A DNA stretch of 64,000 nucleotides, from positions 27,962 through 91,961 of the forward strand of contig JBBSNY010000015.1 of assembly GCA_038260305.1 (NCBI GenBank). Direction: 5' to 3'. The notes under the pieces were generated by a model, which worked only from the letters and a program-made list of their open reading frames with translations, was not told where the DNA came from and made no database searches. This DNA is from CADCVQ01 sp038260305 (lineage in GTDB: Bacteria; Actinomycetota; Thermoleophilia; Solirubrobacterales; Solirubrobacteraceae). The position numbers and the translations under genes were made by a program. Positions 42,274 through 50,738 of this stretch are shown here, in pieces (the stretch's first letter is position 1; every line of letters begins with the position of its first letter).

Positions 42274-45200
42274 ATGGCCACCGGGCCACCGCTGTCGCGG
42301 CTGCAGCTGCCGCCGGGCCGTGTCGATCCGATGGTGGACATCGGGATCGCGCCACCAAGGGTGCGGTGGTCGCTGACGCACGAGGACCGAAAGAAGGGCG
42401 TGATCATCGCCGGCGGTCAAGGCTCGGGGAAGAGCGCGACGCTGCAGAAGATCGTCGAGGGCGACGTCCTGTCGCCAAACACCGCGACGATCGTGTTCGA
42501 CATGAAGGGCTCACTGGCCGAGCGGCTGCTGCGGATGATCCCGCCCGACTTGCCCAAGCGCTACTACGACCACCAGGCGGGTCTCTGGCGTGACGGGACC
42601 AAGCGCGTCTGGTACCTCGATCTCGCCGACCCCGCGTTCGGGCTCACACCGCTGCACGTCGAGCCCGGCTGGACGCTCGCACGGCTACCCAACGAGTTCG
42701 TCCGGGTCGCCGGGATGGTCGTCCACGCGCTGATGGATCTCTTCGAGGATCAGATCTTTCAGTCCTCCCAAGACATCATCGAGCGCTCCGTGATCGGCAC
42801 GATGGCGATCGCCTGGCACGAACACAACGAGCGGCACCGCAAGAACGGCACGAACCCCGAGCAGTACGGCTTCGGCGGCTCGTTCGAGGTCCTGCACAAG
42901 ATGCTCGCACCAACCGACCGCCTCGCCATCGGCACCGGTGAGCGCCGCGCCGCCCCCAAGCCCAACCCCTGGCATCAGGCCGCCGGCCGCGCGTGCCAGC
43001 AGATCCCCGGGCTGCGCAACGCCGCCGAGATGCTGCTCTACGAACTGCCGGCGCTCGCGCGCAACAACCTCGCGCGCCTCGAGGACCGGATGCAGCCGCC
43101 GGCGAACAAGCTCGGGCCGCTCGTCACATCGCACGCGGCTGTCCGGGACTTCGTCGGGCATCCGTCGCGGTTGTCGTTGCGGTCGGTGATCGAGGCGCAC
43201 GACATCCTGATCGTCAACCCGCGCATCGACGTGCTCGGGCAGGACAGCCCGACGATCCTCGTCAACTTCCTCGTCCACATGATCGACGCGCAGCTCGATC
43301 GGCAGATCAGCATGGACGAGCCGACGCGCCCACGTGTGAGCCTGCTGATCGACGAGGCGCACACCGTCATCACCAAGACGCTCATGCAGATGGTCAGCCG
43401 CCACCGCGAGGCTGGGTTCTGCGTTGCGGCCGCCACGCAATACCTCGCGCAGATCGGCGCGTCGATCAAGAGCGCGGGTATCCACCAGTACGTCCTGGAT
43501 GCCGTCTCAAACCTGCTGCAGACGAAGATCTACTTCCGCATGGCCGACCCCGTCGACGCCGAGGCCGCGTGCCTGGTCGGCCGCGCGGTCCACGACTCGA
43601 TGGTCCGTGGCGATCCCGTCAGCCAGGCTCGCATGTCGATCAACCCCGCCGCGCTCATGGCCCTGGAGGACTACACGGCGATGGCACGCGTGATGTCCAA
43701 CGGGCAGTGGTCCGCCGCCCCCGGCGCCACAACGACGCTTGGCGGCACGGCGGCGCTGCCGGTCTTCACCCACCGCTCGATCGCGATGCCGGCTCTGCAC
43801 ACGATCGCGCCGACGTGGCGCGACATCCATCTGGCCCGCATGCGAGATGTCCTCGGCGACCACAATGCCACGGCCGCCGAGCGTGACGCGCCGCCCGTCA
43901 TCCCCGAAGGACTCGGTGGCCCCGCCCGCCCGCGCCCGGACGCCCCGGCGGAGCGCGACGAGGCAGCACAGGTAGCGCGCGACACAGTCGGGCGACGCGG
44001 CAGCGCCCCGCGCCGCCCGACCGACGCCACCACGCGCGAGTGGCACGACGTCCGCCCACCCGCTGAACCCGAGGACACCATCCCTGCGGATCAGCCGACG
44101 CCTGATTGCGAGCAGCGGGATGTCGCGGTCGGCGGCGCCCGCATCGAACGCAACCCGCCGCGACCACGCCGCACGACCGCCGCGTCGATCGACCTGTTCG
44201 ACTGGGCGATGCGACCGACCGACCGGCCAGCACCACCCGACGAGCTCGCACCCATGCCCGGCATCGTCGCCGACGCCGTCGCGTTCGCTGCGTCCGTCGA
44301 GCAGATCACCGCGCTCGGCGACTGGACCAACGCCCACGACGCTGCGATCAAGGACGCCGACGCCGCAGCGCGCGCGGCGCGATCAACCGCGGCGCTTGAG
44401 GCCCGCGCCAACGGACTCGGCGGCGCCAAGGCCGAGGCGGCAGCCGCGGCCGCTGGCAATGCCGCGCGACGCCGCGAGCTCGCCAAGCACACCGACGCGC
44501 CCTGGCAAGCCGACATCGCGACACTGAAACTCGGTGCGCAGGAACAACAGGTCCTCGAGATCCTCGCTCGGCTGCCGCTCAGCGCCGCACCCGTCCTCGC
44601 AACCCTCCTCAACGACCCGCCGAAAGAACGCCGACTCCGCCAACTCCTGCGCGACGGGCTCCACGACCGCGGGCTCGTCAGCGCCAGCGCGCTCACGCTC
44701 GAGCGTCGCGGCGGACGGCCCCCGACCGTGTACGCCGTCAGCGCCCGCGGCCGCGAATGGCTGCGCCAGGAACACCAGCGACTGCGTCCAGACCAGCCGC
44801 CGCCGGAATACCTGCGAGCCGACCGCAACTTCCCAGCCTCCGGCCGCGGAAGCACCGTCCCGCACACCCTCGCCGTGCAACTCGTCCTCGGCGCGATGCG
44901 ACACTACGGCGGCACCGACGTAAAGGCCGCGTGGCGCACGCCGGTGATGCCGGGCGGACGCCTCGACGTCGGCATGGCCCACAACGACCGGCGCGACAAA
45001 CGCATCCGCCTCGAAGACCTCACCGGTCGCGACGGACACACCGTCACCGGCGACTCCCTCTCTACAGCATCCGGCGTCGTCGAGCCCGACGCGATCGTCC
45101 ACATGACCGGAGACGTCGCCGGCCAACGCCGCTCCCTCACGCTGCTGCTCGAGATCGACCGCACCGACCGACCCGCCTACAATGCCGACAAGCTCATCGC

Positions 45201-45552
45201 CTACGACCACTTCCTCGCCGGCTGGTGCCAAGGCACCCGCACATTCGCCAACGCCCGGCCACTCGTCGTGTTCGTCGCAAGCTCACCCCGCCACGCGCTG
45301 CGCCTTCTCGCCCGTGCCAGCGACGTCATGACCGTTGGACTGGGCACACCCGGCCGCGATGCGCGGGCCCACCAGTACCACGGTCGCACTCACATCGCGT
45401 TCACGTGCTTTGACTGGCTACTTGGCGGCCACGCTTACGCTCTGCGCATGGCGGCCGCACCGCCAGAGAGCCGTGACGGGGGCTCCGTCATCGACGCTGA
45501 GACCATCGCCCTGCTCCCCGAGGCATGGTGGCCGAGGACGCCGGCACGCTGA
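42274..45552 (+). CDS. Coupling ATPase (VirD4/TraG type) fused to a replication-relaxation domain
   Basis: 1092 residues. Residues 1-500 form a RecA-like coupling ATPase with Walker A GGQGSGKS (47-54) and Walker B LLIDEAH (357-363), and no membrane anchor. A charged linker (about 530-740) follows. Residues 750-1080 match the replication-relaxation family: a winged helix (LGAQEQQVLEILARLPLSAA, then RRGGRPPTVYAVSARGREWL) and a restriction-endonuclease-like core with PD near 938, the LLEIDRT strand near 957-963 and the NADKLIAYDHF helix. The protein could thus both process and pump DNA. No other relaxase was recognised in the operon. Last gene of the transfer unit. Confidence 0.85.
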   Translation: MATGPPLSRLQLPPGRVDPMVDIGIAPPRVRWSLTHEDRKKGVIIAGGQGSGKSATLQKIVEGDVLSPNTATIVFDMKGSLAERLLRMIPPDLPKRYYDHQAGLWRDGTKRVWYLDLADPAFGLTPLHVEPGWTLARLPNEFVRVAGMVVHALMDLFEDQIFQSSQDIIERSVIGTMAIAWHEHNERHRKNGTNPEQYGFGGSFEVLHKMLAPTDRLAIGTGERRAAPKPNPWHQAAGRACQQIPGLRNAAEMLLYELPALARNNLARLEDRMQPPANKLGPLVTSHAAVRDFVGHPSRLSLRSVIEAHDILIVNPRIDVLGQDSPTILVNFLVHMIDAQLDRQISMDEPTRPRVSLLIDEAHTVITKTLMQMVSRHREAGFCVAAATQYLAQIGASIKSAGIHQYVLDAVSNLLQTKIYFRMADPVDAEAACLVGRAVHDSMVRGDPVSQARMSINPAALMALEDYTAMARVMSNGQWSAAPGATTTLGGTAALPVFTHRSIAMPALHTIAPTWRDIHLARMRDVLGDHNATAAERDAPPVIPEGLGGPARPRPDAPAERDEAAQVARDTVGRRGSAPRRPTDATTREWHDVRPPAEPEDTIPADQPTPDCEQRDVAVGGARIERNPPRPRRTTAASIDLFDWAMRPTDRPAPPDELAPMPGIVADAVAFAASVEQITALGDWTNAHDAAIKDADAAARAARSTAALEARANGLGGAKAEAAAAAAGNAARRRELAKHTDAPWQADIATLKLGAQEQQVLEILARLPLSAAPVLATLLNDPPKERRLRQLLRDGLHDRGLVSASALTLERRGGRPPTVYAVSARGREWLRQEHQRLRPDQPPPEYLRADRNFPASGRGSTVPHTLAVQLVLGAMRHYGGTDVKAAWRTPVMPGGRLDVGMAHNDRRDKRIRLEDLTGRDGHTVTGDSLSTASGVVEPDAIVHMTGDVAGQRRSLTLLLEIDRTDRPAYNADKLIAYDHFLAGWCQGTRTFANARPLVVFVASSPRHALRLLARASDVMTVGLGTPGRDARAHQYHGRTHIAFTCFDWLLGGHAYALRMAAAPPESRDGGSVIDAETIALLPEAWWPRTPAR

Positions 45553-45907
45553 TCGCCATCATGCGGCCTGCAGCACAGCATTCGTCGGCCGAACTCAGTG
45601 GGCGGCCGGAATGAACAACGTCCTCAGGAAGTACACCTAGCGGGATTGCCTTCAGTTGCCCTGGCCGGCTTCGCGGCTTCGCCGCCCACCCGTGACGGTG
45701 AATTGCCAGAATCAGGGCAGGCTTGGGCACCGGTTATTCGGGTCTCCGGTCGTCTTGGGGGTGACGTGCGCCGCGCAGCGGCGGTGTGAGCAGGGGTTCT
45801 TTACGCAGGATTTCCGTGGAGGTTGCGCAGAACGCGAGGGACGCGCCCCCTCTCCTCGGTGCAGGCTGCTGGGTGCTGAAGCTCAGTCGCCGGCAAGGGA
45901 GGACAGC
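45553..45907. other. Gene-free stretch between transfer operon and transposase
   Basis: About 355 bp with no convincing gene. It presumably includes the left end of the ISL3-type insertion, but I could not match a pair of terminal inverted repeats by eye. Confidence 0.4.
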
Positions 45908-46785
45908 GTGGGCGTCCAGACCGCATTCAACCGGATGCTTCGCCTGCCCGGAGCATCTGTCATCGATGTTTGTTTCGGTGTCGAGGGTGTGATCGTGTGC
46001 GTCCGGCTGCGCCGCCGACGACGCGTCTGCTCGGGTTGCGGGCAGAGCGGCCCTCACCTGCAGATCCATGACTGCCGCGTCAAGCGCTGGCGACACCTCG
46101 ATCTCGGCGCCAACCGCTGCGTGATCGATTGTGAGCTGCGCCGGATGCGCTGCGTGGACTGCGGCGTGCATCTGGAGGCGGTCCCGTGGGCGCGGCCTGG
46201 TTCTCAGCACACCCGCGATCTCGAAGACGTCGTTGGCGTGGCTGGCCCAACAGATGGCCAAGACCCCGATCGCGGGCCTGCTGCGCGTCGGCTGGGACAC
46301 CGTCGGGCGGATCGTCGCCCGCGTCGTCGCCGACCACCTCGACGAGTCGCGCCTGGCCGGACTGGTCGCGATCGGCGTCGACGAGATCTCATGTCGCCGC
46401 GGCCAGCGCTACCTCACCAGCGTCGTCGACCATCAGACCGGCGCGATCGTGTGGTGCTCGCCAGCCGCAACGCCGCGACGTTGCAGGCGTTCTTCACCGA
46501 GCTCGGCCAGCGCCGCCACTCGATCCGCGCGGTGTCGATCGACATGAGCGGGGCTACGCGAAGGCCATCCGCGACTGCATCCCCGACGCCCAGGTCTGCT
46601 TCGACCCGTTTCATGTCGTTCGCCTCGCCTCGCACAGCTCTTCCTCATCGCCGATTGAAGCGTTTTCGACGACCGCGCGCTGCAAGTCCAGCCGCCGCGC
46701 CCATTCCCTGGTCTTGCGCACGGCGTTTCCGCCTCGCCGTGGTTCAGGTCCTCAAGAAGCGAGAATCCCACCTAGGCGCGGCGCG
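45908..46785 (+). pseudogene. ISL3-family transposase, broken by several frameshifts
   Basis: Starting at a GTG, frame 1 gives the ISL3 zinc-finger N-terminus (CSGCGQSGPHLQIHDC, then MRCVDCGVHLEAVPWARPG). Near 46235 the homology moves to another frame (AWLAQQMAKTPIAGLLRVGW, then GVDEISCRRGQRYLTSVVDH). It returns to frame 1 near 46460 (RNAATLQAFFTELGQRRHSI) and moves to a third frame near 46550 (GYAKAIRDCIPDAQVCFDPF). After about 46630 it fades. At least three indels make it inactive. Confidence 0.85.
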
Positions 46786-46864
46786 ACGTGCGCCCTTCGG
46801 TCAGCCCCTCACATCACCCAGGGGAACAGCAGGAGCGCCGGATTTAGCGCATGGTGCGCAGCAA

Positions 46865-47383
46865 CTACGGCTCCGGTGGTAGCCATGCGTCAGGCCGATC
46901 GGGCTTCTGACGGAGCCACTTCCACGGAAGTCTCGATACAGGCGGCGACCAGTAGGCCGGATCGTGATCCCAGTGTTCGTAGACCGACGCGAGTTCGTTG
47001 AACGACCTCGGACTGTGTTGGCGCACGTAGTTCCAGGCGAGCCCAAACGCCTCCCGCGACAGGTTGTCACCGATACCGTCGGCCCAGAGCTGCCAAGTCT
47101 TGGCGCTGATGCGCCGCTCGATCCGGAGAAAGACCTGCTGGTTTGACAGGTCGAAGTATCGCATGTAGCTCACGACGTCCTCCTGCCATGCCCGGACCGG
47201 CAGAGTCGCGTCAGGTACGTCGAAGAACGCCGACGCCGGCAGCTCGGCGGAGATGACACGGTACTCCCGATTGAGGTCATCCTCAAGCGCGGTGCGTGTC
47301 TGCTTCCGTCCCAGCACGAGCTGGTACCAAACCAGGACGACGCCGGCGGCAGTCGCAAGCGACGCGATGTCGGAAAGGGACAC
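46865..47383 (-). CDS. Hypothetical protein with N-terminal membrane helix
   Basis: 172 residues from a GTG at 47383. A short N-terminal hydrophobic segment (DIASLATAAGVVLVWYQLVL) is followed by a cytosolic helical domain (RTALEDDLNREYRVISAELP; SYMRYFDLSNQQVFLRIERR). Codon use is that of a real gene. No family is recognised, though anchored helical proteins of this kind are common in cargo regions. It stands alone downstream of the dead transposase. Confidence 0.6.
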   Translation of the reverse strand: MSLSDIASLATAAGVVLVWYQLVLGRKQTRTALEDDLNREYRVISAELPASAFFDVPDATLPVRAWQEDVVSYMRYFDLSNQQVFLRIERRISAKTWQLWADGIGDNLSREAFGLAWNYVRQHSPRSFNELASVYEHWDHDPAYWSPPVSRLPWKWLRQKPDRPDAWLPPEP

Positions 47384-47613
47384 TCAGAGTTGTTTCGACG
47401 CGTTGGGCTTGCGGTCCTGCGAGCGTTCGTATGCCTCGGCGCTCTGTGTCTCGGTCAAGCGATCGGCGGCAGCGACGCTGTTGCGCGTGGTCACGCCACA
47501 CCGGATCAGAGCTGCTGGGTACTTCCCCCGTGTGGGTGTAGGAGCGCGCCGGACGTAACGAGCGTAGTCCGGGGTCACGTCCCGCTACGGCGCCCATAGT
47601 GGTCCGTGGACGC

Positions 47614-47649
47614 CCAAACTACGCGAGGTCACCAAACTACGCGAGGTCA
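47614..47649. repeat. Perfect 18-bp tandem duplication
   Basis: CCAAACTACGCGAGGTCA occurs twice head to tail at 47614-47631 and 47632-47649. It lies in the 330-bp gene-free stretch 47384-47713, in which nothing else was noticed. Looks like a recent slippage or double-site duplication. Confidence 0.85.
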
Positions 47650-47713
47650 CTGGGATGGGGCACGCGCCGGGAATCGTGGTCGCCCCCGTAACCCGATTCG
47701 CGGTGGCCAACGT

Positions 47714-48490
47714 TCAGAGCGTCTCGTACGGCACGAGAGGCATCTGGTCCCGCGCGATGCGCGTGGCGTTGTCGGCCGCGGTTCGCTCGATATGCCCCAG
47801 CCCGGCGGCGTGCGCACGATTCCTGACCTCGCGGGTGAGATCCAATGCCTCGGCGTGGCGAGCAGCCGCTCCGAGCGCAGCGAGCACGTTGGCCCTGCCT
47901 CCGAGCACTTTGAGCTCAGCCCTGAGATCCTCGCCGCAGTAGGCCAGCGCGCGCTCGTAGTGCTCGAGCGCGACCGCATATTGGCGCGCCGTGGCCTCCA
48001 GGAAGGCACGCTTCTCGTGATAGAGCCGCCCGACCACGCGCATCGAAGGAGCCCGTGGATCCTCACCGGCGTCCGCGCTGTCGACGTACGGGACGAGCTC
48101 CTCGAGGATCGTGAGCGCCTCTGGAACAGCACGGTAGTCGGGGTGCTCGGTCGTCAGAGGGGCATTGACGGCAGATTGGATCCGCAGTGCCTCGGACTGC
48201 GCGATAACCAGGACGCAGGCCATCCACCCCGACTCGGCAGCGCGTACCAGCGTCCTTACCCGCCACACGTAGCCGGTCAGATAATGCTCCTCATGCTGAC
48301 CGCCGTCAGCCAGTTGGTAGTACCCAGTCATCGCGAGTCGGCAGGCGTCTGCACCCTGACGGGTCGGAGGGTAAGGCCCGGCGTCGGTCCACGCTCGTTC
48401 CGCGTCGTCCACCAAAGCTTGCCAGCGACCCGCTGCGAAGTGCTCGTGCAGGCCCGCGAGAAGGCCGCCAAGGTCGCGATCGGTCGACAT
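47714..48490 (-). CDS. TPR-like helical repeat protein
   Basis: 258 residues, all helical, with TPR-like units (ATARQYAVALEHYERALAYC; GRANVLAALGAAARHAEALD). No DNA-binding domain is attached, although related TPR proteins often carry one. ATG start at 48490. It is divergent from the radical SAM gene across 182 bp, so it may regulate or scaffold that pathway. Confidence 0.7.
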   Translation of the reverse strand: MSTDRDLGGLLAGLHEHFAAGRWQALVDDAERAWTDAGPYPPTRQGADACRLAMTGYYQLADGGQHEEHYLTGYVWRVRTLVRAAESGWMACVLVIAQSEALRIQSAVNAPLTTEHPDYRAVPEALTILEELVPYVDSADAGEDPRAPSMRVVGRLYHEKRAFLEATARQYAVALEHYERALAYCGEDLRAELKVLGGRANVLAALGAAARHAEALDLTREVRNRAHAAGLGHIERTAADNATRIARDQMPLVPYETL

Positions 48491-48633
48491 GACTCGAGCC
48501 TACCGGTCGCACCGCCGGCCGCGCCAGCCGCGTCGTTCATTGAGTGCCGCCGCGGGTAGCGCACCCGCTCTGCGGCGTGGCCTGCAGGTATGCGCGACGC
48601 TGGGCGGAGTCGATGCTCGGCGTCCGCTTCAGG

Positions 48634-48664
48634 TTGGCGTACACCTTTCCGCACCCGCTACTGT
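48634..48664 (+). promoter_or_regulatory. Candidate promoter of the radical SAM gene
   Basis: TTGGCG at 48634-48639 and TACTGT at 48659-48664 with 19 bp between. The ATG at 48673 would be at or near the start of transcription, so the message may be leaderless. Confidence 0.35.
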
Positions 48665-48672
48665 GCGGCGGG

Positions 48673-49845
48673 ATGGCTCTCGCTCCTGATGATCTGCGCA
48701 AGTTACGGCTACTGTCAGACGGCGTCCGGATCGACCCCCTCGCGTCCGACCACTGGCATGAAATCTTTGACGGGCCGATAACGCTCGCCGAATATGCGAC
48801 GACCGGAGGCGTGGCATTGGTTCTGCCCGGCGAGCGCTACGTCAACGCCCCGATCGTGTCGACCGATGAGGTCATGGTGCTCTCCGTTGTGGACGACCGG
48901 TTCGTCTTGATCGATGGCACCGACGTGATCGGCGTCGACACCGTTCCGGTCCCCGCGTTCCACCGGCACATGCAGCATGACGCGATCGATCAATCGATTC
49001 AACCGTCCACGAACTACGGCGTCACCCATACGGATCGTTGCCGCGTCTCGCCGATCAGCGGCTGCGCGTGGCGGTGTGAATTCTGTGATCTTCCGTATGA
49101 GTTCACGTACCGAAAGCGTCACAAGGACAACATGCTTGCCACGATCGCCGTGGCCGCCCGCGATGAGCTCGCACCGGCGCGGCACGTGCTGATCAGCGGA
49201 GGCACCCCGCGCGCGCCAGTCACGGCCCGTCCGGGCCGTGAAGCCAGGGACGACGAGGCGTGGCTCGATGACGTCTTCGAGCACCTCGCTCGCCATTCGC
49301 CGCTCCCCGTCGACGTGATGATGGCCCCCCGGCGGGACATGGGCCATCCCGAGTGGCTTCGCGGAGTCGGCGTCGCCAGCCTCTCGCTCAACCTCGAGGT
49401 GTCCGACGAGGCGCGCGCACGGGCGATTGCCCCGGCGAAGGCCAAGCTCGGCCGTCGCCGCACACTTGACTACATCGAGCACGCAGTGGAGGCGTTCGGT
49501 GTGGGGTGCGTGCAGTCCTTGGTCGTGTTCGGCAAGGCAATCGAGCCGCTTGACAGCACACTGACGGGCGTGCGTGATCTTGCCGACCGTGGCTGCATCC
49601 CGGTGCTGAGCCCGTTCCGCCCACATCGCCTGACGCCGCTTCGGGACGCGCCGGCCGCGACGTACGAGGAGACCGTGGATGTGTACGTTGCGGCATTGGA
49701 CATCTGCGCCGCGGCCGGAACCGGCGTCAAGCTGGGTCCGAGGTGCGTACCGTGTCACCACAACACGGCAACGCTGCCCGACGGGTCCGACTTCTACTTC
49801 GGCGCTGCCGAGCCGTTCCCGCAACGTCCGCCATGCATATCCTGA
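48673..49845 (+). CDS. Radical SAM enzyme
   Basis: 390 residues from the ATG at 48673. The [4Fe-4S] motif CAWRCEFC gives C131, C135 and C138 in CxxxCxxC spacing, followed by strands of a radical SAM barrel (HVLISGGTPRAPV with the GG AdoMet motif; LSLNLEVSDEARARAIAPAK). A C-terminal RCVPCHHNT stretch offers two more Cys, perhaps for a second cluster or substrate binding. An N-terminal 130-residue domain precedes the barrel. It overlaps the carbamoyltransferase-like gene by 13 bp. The reaction is unknown; the company (carbamoyltransferase, ATP-grasp, nitroreductase) suggests building or modifying a small amino- or nucleobase-type molecule. Confidence 0.85.
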   Translation: MALAPDDLRKLRLLSDGVRIDPLASDHWHEIFDGPITLAEYATTGGVALVLPGERYVNAPIVSTDEVMVLSVVDDRFVLIDGTDVIGVDTVPVPAFHRHMQHDAIDQSIQPSTNYGVTHTDRCRVSPISGCAWRCEFCDLPYEFTYRKRHKDNMLATIAVAARDELAPARHVLISGGTPRAPVTARPGREARDDEAWLDDVFEHLARHSPLPVDVMMAPRRDMGHPEWLRGVGVASLSLNLEVSDEARARAIAPAKAKLGRRRTLDYIEHAVEAFGVGCVQSLVVFGKAIEPLDSTLTGVRDLADRGCIPVLSPFRPHRLTPLRDAPAATYEETVDVYVAALDICAAAGTGVKLGPRCVPCHHNTATLPDGSDFYFGAAEPFPQRPPCIS

Positions 49846-50738
49846 CGGCCCGAGAGTTCACACGCACTATCGTTGACGATTTCATCGAATCCTCGCGGGC
49901 GTTCCGTGCGGGTCGGCGTGCCGATCATCGAAGCGCCGTGGTGGGGCTACTCTTCTTCGAAGACTCGCTGCGTACGCGCGTCGGCTACGAGGTGGCGGCG
50001 ACTCGGCTGGGAGCCGCCACCACCACCGTGTTCAACCTCAAGCAGAGCGCCGCCATGGGGACGCCCGAGACGCTGGATGACACGATTCGTAGCGTTGCCG
50101 GCTGGCTTGACGCGCTGTGCGTGCGCCATCCCGACGAGGATGCGGTGCCCCGGATCGCGCGGAGCGCCGGTATCCCTGTGATCAACTGCGGCAACGGACA
50201 GGACGAGCACCCGACACAGGCGCTGGTGGACCTATTCGCGATAGAGGAACTCATCGGTGGCATCGACGGCCTCCGTATAGCGATCGTGGGTGACCTGAAT
50301 GCGATGCGATCCGCGCATTCTCTCGCCCTCGCGCTATCGGTTTATCAGCGCGTGCAGATCCGATGCATCTGCCCCGACGGACTCGGACTTCCGTCGCAGG
50401 TGCTTGAGCCGGTCCGCTGCTCGGGTACCACCGTCGAGTCGACAGCGCTCTTCGACGTCGCCGGGATGGACGTCGTTTATGTATGCGGCCTGCCCGCGAA
50501 GACTCGCGCTGGGGAACTATCCGATGAGGATCAGGCTGCCTACCGCATCACACGCCCGCGGGCCAATGCGATGGCGCCGCACGCGCGGATCCTGTGCCCC
50601 TTACCGCGCATCGACGAGGTACATCGCGACGTCGACGACACGGTGCAGGCCGGCTACTTCACCCAGAGCGATCTCAGCGTCTGGATGCGGATGGCGGTTC
50701 TCGACCGCGTGCTGACCGCTCAGCATGCTGGGATGTAA
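49833..50738 (+). CDS. Aspartate-carbamoyltransferase-like protein with altered active site
   Basis: 301 residues from the ATG at 49833. Gap-free alignment by eye to E. coli PyrB gives FFEDSLRTR for FFEASTRTR (S52, R54 and T55 kept, T53 to Leu), RHP (R105), HPTQAL (H134, Q137), DLNAMRSAHSL (R167) and PLPRIDE (the 267-268 loop). At the Lys84 position there is Thr (AAMGTPETL against LGKKGETL). Lys84 is supplied by the neighbouring subunit and is needed for normal catalysis. The protein probably keeps carbamoyl-phosphate binding but uses another acceptor or mechanism. Co-transcribed with the radical SAM gene; a housekeeping pyrB role is unlikely. Confidence 0.85.
   Translation: MHILTAREFTRTIVDDFIESSRAFRAGRRADHRSAVVGLLFFEDSLRTRVGYEVAATRLGAATTTVFNLKQSAAMGTPETLDDTIRSVAGWLDALCVRHPDEDAVPRIARSAGIPVINCGNGQDEHPTQALVDLFAIEELIGGIDGLRIAIVGDLNAMRSAHSLALALSVYQRVQIRCICPDGLGLPSQVLEPVRCSGTTVESTALFDVAGMDVVYVCGLPAKTRAGELSDEDQAAYRITRPRANAMAPHARILCPLPRIDEVHRDVDDTVQAGYFTQSDLSVWMRMAVLDRVLTAQHAGM

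Noticed and set aside
45553..45907. Left inverted repeat of the ISL3-type insertion
   Set aside because: GGGTTCTTTACGCAGGAT near 45788 looks like an ISL3 end, but no matching right end could be found after 46785.
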